From the NCBI RefSeq assembly GCF_000967655.1, contig NZ_JXYA01000010.1, positions 1 to 64,000 on the forward strand: 64,000 nucleotides of DNA, given 5' to 3'. Source of the stretch: Pseudoalteromonas rubra. GTDB lineage: Bacteria; Pseudomonadota; Gammaproteobacteria; Enterobacterales; Alteromonadaceae. This document shows positions 6,569 to 15,059 of this stretch, piece by piece; the stretch's first letter is position 1, and every line of letters begins with the position of its first letter. The notes beneath the pieces are model-generated. The model saw only the letters and a list, made by a program, of their open reading frames with translations. It ran no database searches and was not told the DNA's origin. The translations under genes were made by a program, and so were the position numbers.

Positions 6569-9400
6569 TTAAGTCGGATGGAGCACGCTGTATATTTGAG
6601 GTATGTCTTTTTTTGTTTGGCAGGCAAATAAATTTGATAATTCACTATATGTGTTGCGTTGATAATTTTTTTCAAATACCAATTCTAAGCAAGTCTGAAA
6701 ACCCACAGGATACAAAATGGCGCCAGAGAAAGGGATATACGTTGAGCTATTTACATTCACCGGTTGTTCAAATTTTTCTGAGGGTTGCGCGCTGTCTGGC
6801 AAAAGGCTTTTAGTGAATTTAACTTTATTACCGCTTTGAATTTCAAAGTTAAAATCAGAGCGTAACCACTCGTCAGCGCCTGAGAAGTCAACATTTACAT
6901 CGAAAACTTGGCCTTCATCTACTTCTCCACATGAAAAGAAAAAACCATATCTGGAGCCGACAACCACACGCATCATTATTTTGCCCGGGAGGAAGCCTTC
7001 AGGCAAAGAAAAAGAGACCAGCCCAGTATCCGTTATCTCTTCGACTAGATAGACTTCTTGCTCTTCATAAGCGCCATTGCGGTTGGTATCCAGTAATACC
7101 GTGACTTCTTGTCCAGCAGAATAGGCACCGAGTTCAATAGTGTTTCGCTGTTTAAGATATAAGTTTAAGGGCTGGTCTAATATCTCTTGATAGTTCTGTG
7201 GCAGTAATTGTAAATTGTGACCATTAATCAACACGTGGCTCATCAGGCCTGTATTTTCTTCTCCGAACCACGGTGGGCAAGCCACGCCCAGAGCGCGCGA
7301 ATAATAATCACGATAAGCAAGCAACTCCTCACCGTCTGTTTTGACTACATTGATCTTAAAACGCGTCAGTAAATCGGGCTCAATACCATGCGCCCTTTGT
7401 AAAAACGGATAAATCGCGCTACCGGAATTACGAGACCAGCCTTCAGTGACCCCATTACCCCAATCAACAGAGATACGCTCTATTTCACTGATTGGTAGCG
7501 TCTCAATCAAATACATGAACTCGTCATACTGCGGCATAGCAGCAACAGGTAGGCTTGAAATTTCAGATGTTTGCGCAACCAACCCAACTAGGTGTAACGC
7601 GCCATCTACATCCTTGCGTGCCTCCTCTACTAGCATGCCCACATTGCTTGAATCAGCCACCAGCATCAGGCAAGTAGCTGCATCATCTAGACTCGCGTTG
7701 GCAGGCAAACATGAAATATTAGCGTTTAAAAATAGTTTAAATGCTTCTTCAATAGTCCAACCATAAGTTTTTACTAGTTCATAGAAAGCTTTTCTAAAAA
7801 GGCCACCTACTTCATAGCGCGACATATTGGCACTATAAGCACTCAAATGGTCGATACTACTACCATCAAGTGATGGCAGCGAAAAATAACGCTCTCCGAC
7901 ATCTTGTACTCTTACATCCCAGCCGAGCCACCACTTTTTATCGTCTTGGGGGCGCCCAGTGCCATCGAGTATTTGCGATAAAAATGGCTCTGAGGTGCTA
8001 AAGCTGCCAGACACGCTATGCTGTAAGTAATCCAGCACAGCAATACTAGAAATATCAGAAAACGCTTGATAAAAAGCGCCAGCTTCCCCCCAACTTTCCA
8101 GCTGACTATTCCAGTGTGTCATTGCATATGCAGCCTCATAAGCAACAATACTTGAAGTAGTAAGCGAATAATGGCTGACACCATAGTATCCTGTTCCATA
8201 GTTTACATAGGCTCCGTCCCAGTAAGCCTGATTCATGCCAAAGGTATTGTTTCTAACTCTTTGTTTGAGTGTTTGTAGACAGTAGCCATCAATAGGGCAA
8301 TCGGACACTTGGTTTGGAAACAGTTCATTCAGCTGTTTATGAAAAAACTGCATGGTGAGCCCACCGTAAAAATGAGCGTCACTCAAAGGCCCATAGCTAA
8401 AATAGTCATAATAGTCAGTGCCGACGTCGTCACCATTAAAGTACTCATAATAGCCATCACAACCGTACATAAAGGGGTCTGTGTGGTGAGAGTAATAGTC
8501 AATTGTCTGCACATACGGGTTTTCTAAAAAGCAGCGCCCTCCTTCTTTTCTGACGACAAATGGATAGCCATCAAAGTCGGCAAAAATGAGCGGGCGAGCA
8601 GTATCGCTGACATCATTAAAAAGAAGTTCCGTTGAAGGGCTGGTCGTTTCATCATATTGATATCTGAGGCAAGCCTCCATTGTCGAAGGCTGCGGTGAAT
8701 AACATATTGCCCCCATTTTCTCGTTGCCGCCTATGCCACCAGCTGCAACGTATTGCCCACCATCAGAAAGCTGCTCTGCGCCCTGCTCTGCACGGGAAGA
8801 GTGCATAATGCCTTGCTCAGACTTAAGGACATTCAGGGTATCCGCATCGATGGTAAGAGTACGTATGCCCTCCTTCGAAGTGGCGGTAACCTGAAACACG
8901 CCCATTAAACGGCCTTGCCAAGTCAAATACGCACGCCTGAGATCTTGCAACTTGGTCTCGGACGTTAAGTCTGAGCCTGCCGCCAGCCGTTGCTCTATGT
9001 CAGCCGAGGGCAAACTGAAATAACGTCCATCAGTGGCATCAGGAAGCTCTTGCGCTCTTAAAGTTGCACCCAGACCCTGCAAGACTTTACCGGTGCTGTC
9101 TCTGAATAGTACAAATTGACCACCGATGACTGGTATACCACGATAATAAACTTGGTAATGTTCGAAGCGCTTGGTATTCCCTATGGTTTTCACCCGCTGA
9201 TAACGTATTCCGTTATCACTAAGTGCCCCACTCACTTCAGCGGCCTTGGCTCGAGCCTGTTTCTTAAGCTGGTTCTCAACTTCATGCCACAGGTGCTGTT
9301 GGTTTAATAATGAATGTGTGTCTACCCACTGTGTCGCAGCATTGCTCAAACAACTAACACCGCACAGAAAGGCCGCCAAAGAGGCTTTTTTTATCGGCAT
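6569..9400 (-). CDS. Secreted thermolysin-family (M4) pseudoenzyme, catalytic residues lost
   Basis: 943 residues with a signal peptide ending SNAA. An FTP propeptide-like region (about 60-190) is followed by an M4-type domain (about 270-610) recognisable by NQAYWDGAYVNYG and, later, by GGLFRKAFYELVKTYGW. At the zinc site the family HExxH is YEAAY (in VAYEAAYAMT): both His are Tyr, encoded TAT, one transition from CAT, while the Glu is kept. The third ligand motif (usually NEAFSD) is YQAFSD, so the Glu is Gln, and the catalytic His region (usually GVHxxSG) reads SRYEVGG. Active M4 metalloprotease function is therefore not expected. An unrecognised 330-residue C-terminal region has beta-sandwich-like segments. 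It is the first gene of the secreted cluster, so it may have become a binding or chaperone protein for its neighbours (inference). Confidence 0.8.
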   Translation of the reverse strand: MPIKKASLAAFLCGVSCLSNAATQWVDTHSLLNQQHLWHEVENQLKKQARAKAAEVSGALSDNGIRYQRVKTIGNTKRFEHYQVYYRGIPVIGGQFVLFRDSTGKVLQGLGATLRAQELPDATDGRYFSLPSADIEQRLAAGSDLTSETKLQDLRRAYLTWQGRLMGVFQVTATSKEGIRTLTIDADTLNVLKSEQGIMHSSRAEQGAEQLSDGGQYVAAGGIGGNEKMGAICYSPQPSTMEACLRYQYDETTSPSTELLFNDVSDTARPLIFADFDGYPFVVRKEGGRCFLENPYVQTIDYYSHHTDPFMYGCDGYYEYFNGDDVGTDYYDYFSYGPLSDAHFYGGLTMQFFHKQLNELFPNQVSDCPIDGYCLQTLKQRVRNNTFGMNQAYWDGAYVNYGTGYYGVSHYSLTTSSIVAYEAAYAMTHWNSQLESWGEAGAFYQAFSDISSIAVLDYLQHSVSGSFSTSEPFLSQILDGTGRPQDDKKWWLGWDVRVQDVGERYFSLPSLDGSSIDHLSAYSANMSRYEVGGLFRKAFYELVKTYGWTIEEAFKLFLNANISCLPANASLDDAATCLMLVADSSNVGMLVEEARKDVDGALHLVGLVAQTSEISSLPVAAMPQYDEFMYLIETLPISEIERISVDWGNGVTEGWSRNSGSAIYPFLQRAHGIEPDLLTRFKINVVKTDGEELLAYRDYYSRALGVACPPWFGEENTGLMSHVLINGHNLQLLPQNYQEILDQPLNLYLKQRNTIELGAYSAGQEVTVLLDTNRNGAYEEQEVYLVEEITDTGLVSFSLPEGFLPGKIMMRVVVGSRYGFFFSCGEVDEGQVFDVNVDFSGADEWLRSDFNFEIQSGNKVKFTKSLLPDSAQPSEKFEQPVNVNSSTYIPFSGAILYPVGFQTCLELVFEKNYQRNTYSELSNLFACQTKKDIPQIYSVLHPT

Positions 9401-9834
9401 TCACTCTCTCCCTGAATACATATTGTTTACAAATAAGACAGTTTCCTTTTAAGTTTGACACTTAGTTCGGCGCTAACAATTGGCAGCTAGAGCCACTTTC
9501 GAACAAAGATACAAACCTAACGTATTGCGTAATAAAAGCGTAATGGACAAACGTTAAAAATAAAACAAAAAACAAACAACCTGTTAAATTTTCATGTTCA
9601 CTTCTGAACTCTCAACACTATGGGAGGATGCAGGCAGGAATAATACAAAAGGACCATGTGATACGGTACTTTTTGTATATAAATGGGATTATCTCTGATA
9701 TTTAAACATTAGAAATTAAAGAGGTAGTAATTTGACCTATATTTCAATAGGTTAAAAAGAGTCTTCATGGTTTTTCTGAAAGTCTATTTACTTTTTCAAC
9801 ACTGTGATACAAGCAACGACCTATGCGAGGTTGC
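9401..9834. other. Long non-coding upstream region of the secreted-protein cluster
   Basis: AT-rich, no supported gene. It holds the probable promoter of the M4-like gene, the repeated caaacgttaaaaa motif, two copies of gcgtaat (about 9527-9545), and a small inverted repeat acctat/ataggt at 9735-9752. The M4-like start has a GGGAGAGAG ribosome site. I could not fix a -10/-35 pair with confidence. Confidence 0.5.
9548..9560 (-). promoter_or_regulatory. Upstream motif shared with the PKD gene (copy 2)
   Basis: Identical 13-mer caaacgttaaaaa to the copy at 706-718, here about 148 bases upstream of the M4-like start and in the same orientation relative to its gene. It may be a common operator for the two secreted transcription units. 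Confidence 0.3.
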
Positions 9835-9863
9835 AAAAAAGCGCATTTAGTTATGTGCGCTTT
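9835..9863 (-). terminator. Rho-independent terminator after the DUF4240 gene
   Basis: The stem aaagcgca/tgcgcttt has a 10-base loop and, in the minus direction, a run of six T. It lies about 115 bases past the DUF4240 stop and separates that gene from the secreted cluster. A shorter T run on the other strand makes it possibly bidirectional. Confidence 0.7.
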
Positions 9864-9978
9864 CAATCACAGCGGCCGGCGTGCAGTTAATAATCCGCTT
9901 GTACCGGCGCTTTACACATTACGTACAACGGACTCGTAACCACAAAAACAGTGCCAGACTCTTTAAGCCTGGGGTAAA

Positions 9979-10482
9979 TTACCCTTGCCAGTACTTAGCA
10001 AATAACTGTGGGTAGGTTTGCTTTAACATTTTGGGTTTATTTTTAAACTGTTTGCCCTGTGGCGCATAGTTCACTGTGTTGTGATAGGGCAGCTCCTGCT
10101 CCGTTTTTTGCTCGTAGAGCAGCCCTGCTGTCAGGTCCAGCTCGTCGCAATACGGATAAGGCAGGTTGTCGCGCAGCGGCATGTCTTCAATACTTGCCAG
10201 GGTATCTGGCTCACCCAGCACCTGCTCTACCACGGCTTCGCCCTGGGTCAGCAACCAGTTGCAGAAATCCAGAAAGTCATACTCACTGTTACAGCCGCAA
10301 GTAACATAAGCTGCACCCCAAAGATCCCAGTGCCATAAACGTCTGAGTTGCTTGCTGTAGTGGCTATCAAACTCGGCCAGTTCGTTGTCAGGCAGTGCTT
10401 CTAGCCTGGTTTTTAATTGCGCCGCTTTATCTTTGGTTTGGTTGTCGATGGCAATGAGCTGCCAAAATTGAGTCAGGTCCAT
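9979..10482 (-). CDS. DUF4240 domain protein
   Basis: 167 residues from the ATG at 10482; a GTG four codons upstream (10494) is also possible and neither has a clear ribosome site. It matches the DUF4240 pattern: an N-terminal F-W-x-L-I helix (MDLTQFWQLIAI), a central LWHWDLWGAAYV segment, and the FCNWLLTQGEAVVEQVL helix followed by a P-Y-x-x-C-D stretch. Members are small soluble cytoplasmic proteins without a known reaction. It stands alone between terminators and shows no link to its neighbours. Confidence 0.7.
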   Translation of the reverse strand: MDLTQFWQLIAIDNQTKDKAAQLKTRLEALPDNELAEFDSHYSKQLRRLWHWDLWGAAYVTCGCNSEYDFLDFCNWLLTQGEAVVEQVLGEPDTLASIEDMPLRDNLPYPYCDELDLTAGLLYEQKTEQELPYHNTVNYAPQGKQFKNKPKMLKQTYPQLFAKYWQG

Positions 10483-10563
10483 GGAGTAAAACACATCAGG
10501 GGATAATGATGCGATCTTACCACAGCCAGCTAAGTGAAAGGTATGTTGTGCCGGGTTACAGAC

Positions 10564-10595
10564 ACAAAAAAAGCAAGCCTTAGCTTGCTTTTTCT
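10564..10595 (-). terminator. Terminator after the cold-shock gene
   Basis: The stem aagcaagc/gcttgctt with a 4-base loop is followed in the minus direction by seven T. It lies 20 bases past the cold-shock protein stop. The opposite strand also has a T run, so it may act both ways. Confidence 0.85.
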
Positions 10596-10614
10596 CTTAA
10601 GCAAAAACCGCCAA

Positions 10615-10824
10615 TTATAGCTTAACGATTTCTTCTGCCTGAGGACCTTTCTGGCCTTGAGTCAGTTTAAACTCAACGCGCTCGCCTTCAGCTAGTGTAC
10701 GGAAGCCGTCACCTTTGATTGCACTGAAGTGTGCGAATACATCTGGGCCATTTTCCTGAGCGATGAAACCAAAGCCTTTTGATTCGTTAAACCACTTTAC
10801 GGTACCTGTTAAAGTATTAGACAT
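10615..10824 (-). CDS. CspA-family cold-shock protein
   Basis: 69 residues, the usual length for the family: a single OB-fold nucleic-acid-binding domain. RNP1 is KGFGFI (residues about 16-21) and RNP2 is DVFAHF (about 28-33); the start is [13 protein letters not shown]. It binds single-stranded RNA/DNA and melts mRNA structure. It is a single-gene unit with its own promoter, a roughly 220-base leader and a strong terminator, as usual for csp genes. Whether it is cold-induced or constitutive (CspE-like) cannot be told from the protein. Confidence 0.95.
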   Translation of the reverse strand: MSNTLTGTVKWFNESKGFGFIAQENGPDVFAHFSAIKGDGFRTLAEGERVEFKLTQGQKGPQAEEIVKL

Positions 10825-11078
10825 AATAGTAAATCCTGAATATTAAAATGATGCCAATCCTTAAAAGCTAACCTCTGCCCTGATGCAAAGGATCCTTCTA
10901 TACAAAAAACTGGCAAACCTATGCCCATGTGGGCGCATAGACCTAAATTTTGCCGGTGATAAAACTTCAGGACGGTACTACTACAAGCAAAAACTTATAC
11001 AACAACGTAATGGAGATTTATAAACACTGACCCAAATTCTGTCTACGTTCATCTTATCGGGCTGCCCCTCTAAGTCAA
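10825..11078 (-). promoter_or_regulatory. Promoter and long 5' leader of the cold-shock gene
   Basis: In the minus direction TTGACT (11078-11073) and TAAGAT (11056-11051) are separated by 16 bases, a good sigma-70 promoter. Transcription would start near 11044 and give a leader of about 220 bases. The sequence around the start, TGAACGTAGACAGAA, resembles the E. coli cold box (TGACGTACAGA) with two short insertions. A hairpin with ctatg/catag outer arms and gccc/gggc inner arms lies at 10919-10940. A long structured leader is typical of cold-inducible csp mRNAs; the cold-box reading is tentative. Confidence 0.6.
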
Positions 11079-11292
11079 CTAATTTTTAATCATATTTGTT
11101 AATTCTTAATGACACTAACAAGTCGCTTTCAAGGCAGAGCTGGCAAGGGTGTACCTTTTTTAATTTGTCTATTTAGCAGGATTATGATCGAGGGTAAATT
11201 GTGGTTAATTTAACCGGATATAACACCTTTGGAGACTATGCTTTGCAACTAAACTGGGTATAATTCGGCGCAGATCCACTAAGGCGCTTTTT

Positions 11293-11967
11293 ATGCTAAA
11301 AGATATTTTTCTGCGATTGACCCAGGCTGTTGTATTGTGCGCTCTCAGTGCGCCGCTGAGTGCAGCCCCATTAACCATATCTTATCTGCAACATCCCAGC
11401 GTCCGCGATCAGGCCTTGCCATTAGTTCAGGCTGCGTACGCTCAGGCAGGCATCGAAGCGAACTTTATCGCGATGCCCGCGCACCGGGTGTTACACGAAA
11501 TTACCGCAGAGCATACCGATGGCGACGTTATTCTGGCACAAGAGATATTCGCCCCCTTCAAGGATGTTATTTCTGTGGGTCCGGCATTAACGGAAGTCGA
11601 GTTCGTGCTTTTGTGTGTGGCGAATGTGCCTTGCGACAACTCTGTGCTGGTGGCAACACCCAGTACCATAGTCGCGACCGACCAGTCCAAGCGCGTGCTG
11701 CTCACTAAGTACCCGCAGGCGCAGCGAAATCACTTTTATCAGATCAACAATTTAGGTAAGTTACCTGAGCTGCTAAATGTAAACCGCTTCGACTACGCTA
11801 TTTTTGTCGTCTCAACTCAATGGCCGCTGCCCGACTCGCTCGCGCATTTGAATGTGCATCACTTATTTAGCTCTAAAGCCTATCACGTGCTGCACAAAAA
11901 GCATGCATCAATGGCTGCACAACTGTCACTGTCTATCGCAACGGTCAAGGCACAAAAAGGACTCTGA
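11293..11967 (+). CDS. Periplasmic solute-binding-like protein (SBP family 3-like)
   Basis: 224 residues with a signal peptide (cleavage near 25, LSAAP). The opening strand LTISYLQHPS and the later helix QAAYAQAGIEANFIAMPAHRVLHE resemble extracellular solute-binding proteins of family 3, the type often found without a transporter in marine gammaproteobacteria. Two cysteines in VLLCVANVPCDNS could form a disulfide. No permease or ATPase genes are near, so a sensory or ligand-buffering role is as likely as transport. It converges on the GAF histidine kinase with about 21 bases between stops, so the two may not be linked functionally. Confidence 0.6.
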   Translation: MLKDIFLRLTQAVVLCALSAPLSAAPLTISYLQHPSVRDQALPLVQAAYAQAGIEANFIAMPAHRVLHEITAEHTDGDVILAQEIFAPFKDVISVGPALTEVEFVLLCVANVPCDNSVLVATPSTIVATDQSKRVLLTKYPQAQRNHFYQINNLGKLPELLNVNRFDYAIFVVSTQWPLPDSLAHLNVHHLFSSKAYHVLHKKHASMAAQLSLSIATVKAQKGL

Positions 11968-11988
11968 TAAGTCTCTTAGGCTATCCGC

Positions 11989-13215
11989 TTACGGTTGCGC
12001 GATTGGCCCGGATACGGGAAAACGCAGTACTATACTCAAACCATTTTCATAGTGGCTAACATACACAGTGCCAGCTAAGTCATTCAGAGCAATGCGTTTA
12101 ACATGTGCCAGACCAAGCCCCGACCCCGCAACTTGCTTTTTAGTTGAGTAAAAGGGTGCAAAAATATCTTCCGGATGTATTAGGTTTACACCCGCACCAT
12201 TGTCACTCACTCTAAGCTTGAGTTCCTGATTTTTTACCTTAGCAGCAATTCTGATGGTCGGCTGTTCAACGCCATCAAATGCGTGTTCAATGGCATTGGT
12301 GATCAGGTGGTTAAGTGCTTCAATTAAACTTGCGGGTTTCAGGTGGAGTAAAACATCTGCACTTGGATCAGTATGGATTTTAAGCGCTACCTTCTTCTGG
12401 GCTAAAGACGGCGCCCATACCTCTGCCAGCGAATTAAAAACGTCTGAAATACGGCACACCGTTGAAACCCCGTTGTGGCACTGCACAATAGACTGTTTAA
12501 GCCGGTCAATTTTGTCGTCCATCTGATAAAGATTGCGCGACAGCAGGGCTGCCGCCTGACCAATACAACCCGCCTGTTTACGAGCCTCTTCCATGCCATC
12601 AGGTCCCTCATCCAGTGCACGCAAAAGCCGACTGGCCGACTCAACCAGCATAGAGGCAGAAGTTACACTCACACCCAGCGGCGTATTCAGTTCATGAGCC
12701 AGCCCCATGGTCATTAAAGTCTGCTCTTTAAATGCTTCTTTGTGGTCCTGCTCCTTTTGCTCTGCCAGCATTCTCAGTTGTAACTCAAACAAGTGTTTCA
12801 GTGAGCTAAGCATGGCCCTGGTTTTGCTGTCAAAGGTATTTTCTTTGTCATCGAGCACACACACAGTGCCAAACACAGAGTCGTCGACATTTTTAATAGG
12901 CAGGCCAAGGTAGGCAATCATGCCCAGTTTAATATCCGGATTATGATCCCAGAGCGGGTCTTTCAGTGCGTTGGGAACAAACAGCGCTTGTTGGGTTTTG
13001 ATCACGGTTTCACAATACAGCCCGGACTGATCCCAACATTCACTGTCGCCAATCTCGTAGGGGTTTTGACTGTTGAGGCTTTTATTAAACACACTCAGGT
13101 GGGCACCATTGAGTTTCATGATCAAGGCCACAGGCACCTCCAGTAACTCCGCCACCCGAGTGAGTAGTTCATTCCATTGTGTAACAAGTTCGTCTGATAA
13201 AGTGTTGGTGTTCAC
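11989..13215 (-). CDS. Soluble GAF-domain sensor histidine kinase
   Basis: 408 residues with no membrane segment. A GAF domain (about 18-160) carries the family FGTVCVLD strand near its end. A short coiled coil leads to a HisKA-type helix with the phospho-acceptor in LAHELNTPLG (about 177-186). The HATPase domain shows LITNAIEHAFDG (N box), DNGAGVN (G1), FAPFYSTK (F) and GSGLGLAHV (G2), all intact. There is no receiver domain and no neighbouring response regulator, so its partner lies elsewhere. The GAF ligand is unknown. This H-box type (HELNTPL) is common in two-component sensors that bind small cytosolic ligands. Confidence 0.85.
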   Translation of the reverse strand: MNTNTLSDELVTQWNELLTRVAELLEVPVALIMKLNGAHLSVFNKSLNSQNPYEIGDSECWDQSGLYCETVIKTQQALFVPNALKDPLWDHNPDIKLGMIAYLGLPIKNVDDSVFGTVCVLDDKENTFDSKTRAMLSSLKHLFELQLRMLAEQKEQDHKEAFKEQTLMTMGLAHELNTPLGVSVTSASMLVESASRLLRALDEGPDGMEEARKQAGCIGQAAALLSRNLYQMDDKIDRLKQSIVQCHNGVSTVCRISDVFNSLAEVWAPSLAQKKVALKIHTDPSADVLLHLKPASLIEALNHLITNAIEHAFDGVEQPTIRIAAKVKNQELKLRVSDNGAGVNLIHPEDIFAPFYSTKKQVAGSGLGLAHVKRIALNDLAGTVYVSHYENGLSIVLRFPVSGPIAQP

Positions 13216-13293
13216 GTGCCTGCTCCTGACAAGCCCTCTGTTGGCAACATACCTTACAGGCTTGCTCTTTGAGTATAGCCTGAACGCACCAAT

Positions 13294-14013
13294 TTAAAAT
13301 TCAAACTCCAGAGCCAATCGCACGCTGTGATCTTTGCTTACCTGACTTAATTCAGTCACAAAGCCTACTTCCCATTTCAGCTGTTTCTGACCCTGAAACC
13401 GATGCAATCCTATCACCGCAGGACCTACTCCCACAAAGTCTTCTCCTGTGTACACTTCAATCGCGGGCTGAAAAGCACTCATCCAGCGATAGCGATACTG
13501 GGCACGAAATTCAGACTCCCATTCGTTGCTGATCATTTCTCCCCATTCTCTGACGATAAAGGCGTTCAGCGTCAAGCTATTGCGGCCAAACTCTTTCTCA
13601 AACAACAGACCAACTGTTGCTTCATAAGCAGACTCTTTGTGGCGTTTTTCATATTCAAATAGCAAGCCCCAGTCAGCCCAGTAGCGACCTTGTTCGACCA
13701 ACTGCCAGCGTACCTCGGCTTCATAGGCTGCCATATCAAAGTTATCATCCTGGTCGCGCTCACCAATGGCATAGCCCTCAATGGTCATGGTTTCAGTAAG
13801 GCTCCACCCCAACCCCAGTCGCTGAGCCAGAATATTCCCTTGATCACTTTGTCTGGATAGTAATCGCCACTCCACTTCACGCTCCAAAGGCAGCACGTAG
13901 GGGTGGTAAACTTTGTCGACCACCATGCCATCGGCCATCGCAACAGATGGCATCATAAGTAACCAGGCAAGGCGCCCTGTCAACACTGTATTCAAGACTA
14001 AGTTATGCCTCAC
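13294..14013 (-). CDS. Small outer-membrane beta-barrel protein
   Basis: 239 residues from a GTG at 14013, chosen because GGAGG lies 7 bases upstream and it gives a clean signal peptide (ending VAMA-DG). It overlaps the stop of the preceding membrane-protein gene. The mature part consists of alternating polar/aromatic strands separated by short turns and ends in LEFEF with a terminal Phe, the usual outer-membrane barrel signature. About 10-12 strands are likely. It is the last of ten joined genes and follows a cupredoxin and a polytopic membrane protein, so a role in envelope metal handling is possible (inference). No specific family was recognised. Confidence 0.65.
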   Translation of the reverse strand: MRHNLVLNTVLTGRLAWLLMMPSVAMADGMVVDKVYHPYVLPLEREVEWRLLSRQSDQGNILAQRLGLGWSLTETMTIEGYAIGERDQDDNFDMAAYEAEVRWQLVEQGRYWADWGLLFEYEKRHKESAYEATVGLLFEKEFGRNSLTLNAFIVREWGEMISNEWESEFRAQYRYRWMSAFQPAIEVYTGEDFVGVGPAVIGLHRFQGQKQLKWEVGFVTELSQVSKDHSVRLALEFEF

Positions 14014-14731
14014 GCCCGCGCCTCCAATTGTTCGCAATCCAAAAAATTCCTGTGCCTACTGCCAGCGCCAGAACAGACCATATACCCGGTGTTGCTTCGT
14101 AGCCGAACAAGGCCTTCAGGATCCGACCGCCGACACTGTCCTCACTCACCCAGTTGCGTAGATCAAAAAGCGCGGGATACGCAGGCATAACGTCGATTTG
14201 TGCGGCCAAGTCGCTTGCAAAAACCAGTTTGCTGGCACTGTGCAACGCGACAAACATACTCACTAAAGCCATGGCATTCCTCGTCGCCCAGAGCAATGAA
14301 AAATAGAGCAATATAGCAAAGCTGGCACAAATACTAAGACCGAGACCAGCTCCCAACGCCATCGAAAATGCCGCGTCAGCCTGCCAGTAGCCGCTAAAGT
14401 AAGTAAAAAAGTTACTCAGATATAAGGTCAGTGCCGCCATCAGGCTAAGCACCCGGGCCTTATCACTCCCCTGAATGTAATGACCAGATAAACCAACAAA
14501 CAATGCCATCAGGAGAATTATCTGGACCAGCTCCAGCCCCCGGTAATCCCACCAGGCGGAGATATCCGCAGCCATCTGCAGTAGCGCAATGCAGCCCAAA
14601 GCCCCCAGCGTAATACCCAGCACGGCCTGTTTTATGGTTAACACGGTTTTACCTGTTGCACATAGCAATACGCATACAACCGCAACCGGTAAGCACTGGT
14701 TAAGTGTGATCACAACCGAATTAAGGAGCAT
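14003..14731 (-). CDS. Polytopic membrane protein, possibly FTR1-related
   Basis: 242 residues from the ATG at 14731, which has GGGAGGA five bases upstream; it overlaps the cupredoxin stop. It has about seven hydrophobic helices. The pairing with a cupredoxin gene and the segment YRGLELVQIILL recall FTR1-type iron permeases, where R-E-x-x-E motifs bind iron. Here the first motif is absent (TLNQCLPVAV in the first helix) and the second is only partly kept, so iron transport is uncertain. A metal-related or respiratory-type membrane role is an inference from context. The final residues (NNWRRGREA) are cytoplasmic by the positive-inside rule. Confidence 0.5.
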   Translation of the reverse strand: MLLNSVVITLNQCLPVAVVCVLLCATGKTVLTIKQAVLGITLGALGCIALLQMAADISAWWDYRGLELVQIILLMALFVGLSGHYIQGSDKARVLSLMAALTLYLSNFFTYFSGYWQADAAFSMALGAGLGLSICASFAILLYFSLLWATRNAMALVSMFVALHSASKLVFASDLAAQIDVMPAYPALFDLRNWVSEDSVGGRILKALFGYEATPGIWSVLALAVGTGIFWIANNWRRGREA

Positions 14732-15059
14732 GTAATTCCTCCCTGGCAATCACTACACCTCGCGCTGTGTTGGGAGAAAACTCGCCAAAAAAACTGTACT
14801 CTCCGGGTTCGAGTGGGCCGATATAAATGACGCTTTTTCGCCCCGGGAATAATACCTTCTCGCGATTCAGATCAAAGCTATCAAACTCTTCCGCAGCAGG
14901 GTCTTGATTTTCAATCACCAAACGGATTTTTTGTCTTGCAGGAACGACTATCGACTGAGGACTAAACAAATGGTTTTTCAGCACAATGCTGCGCGTTTCC
15001 AGCGCTATCGCGGGTGCACAGGCCAGACACAAAGCCAACGCCAGACGATTACGACTCAT
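14721..15059 (-). CDS. Periplasmic cupredoxin-domain protein
   Basis: 112 residues from the ATG at 15059 (AAGGAG upstream). The signal peptide ends AIALE. The mature domain follows the cupredoxin-like pattern: IVLKNHLFSPQSIVVPARQK, VIENQDPAAEEFDS, LEPGEYSFFGEF. The usual type-1 copper ligands (His-Cys-x-His-Met) are not obvious: there is no Cys in the mature part, and the C-terminal loop reads FSPNTARG. It may therefore bind copper or iron differently, as in P19/EfeO-associated cupredoxins. Translation is coupled to the kinase upstream and the membrane protein downstream. Confidence 0.75.
   Translation of the reverse strand: MSRNRLALALCLACAPAIALETRSIVLKNHLFSPQSIVVPARQKIRLVIENQDPAAEEFDSFDLNREKVLFPGRKSVIYIGPLEPGEYSFFGEFSPNTARGVVIAREELHAP

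Noticed and set aside
6569..9400. Active M4 protease (for example a secreted virulence protease)
   Set aside because: Both zinc His are Tyr and the third ligand Glu is Gln; the active-site chemistry is not possible as read.
11989..13215. Two-component partner for the histidine kinase among neighbours
   Set aside because: The next genes (solute-binding protein and outer-membrane barrel) are not regulators; the response regulators in the window belong to other kinases.
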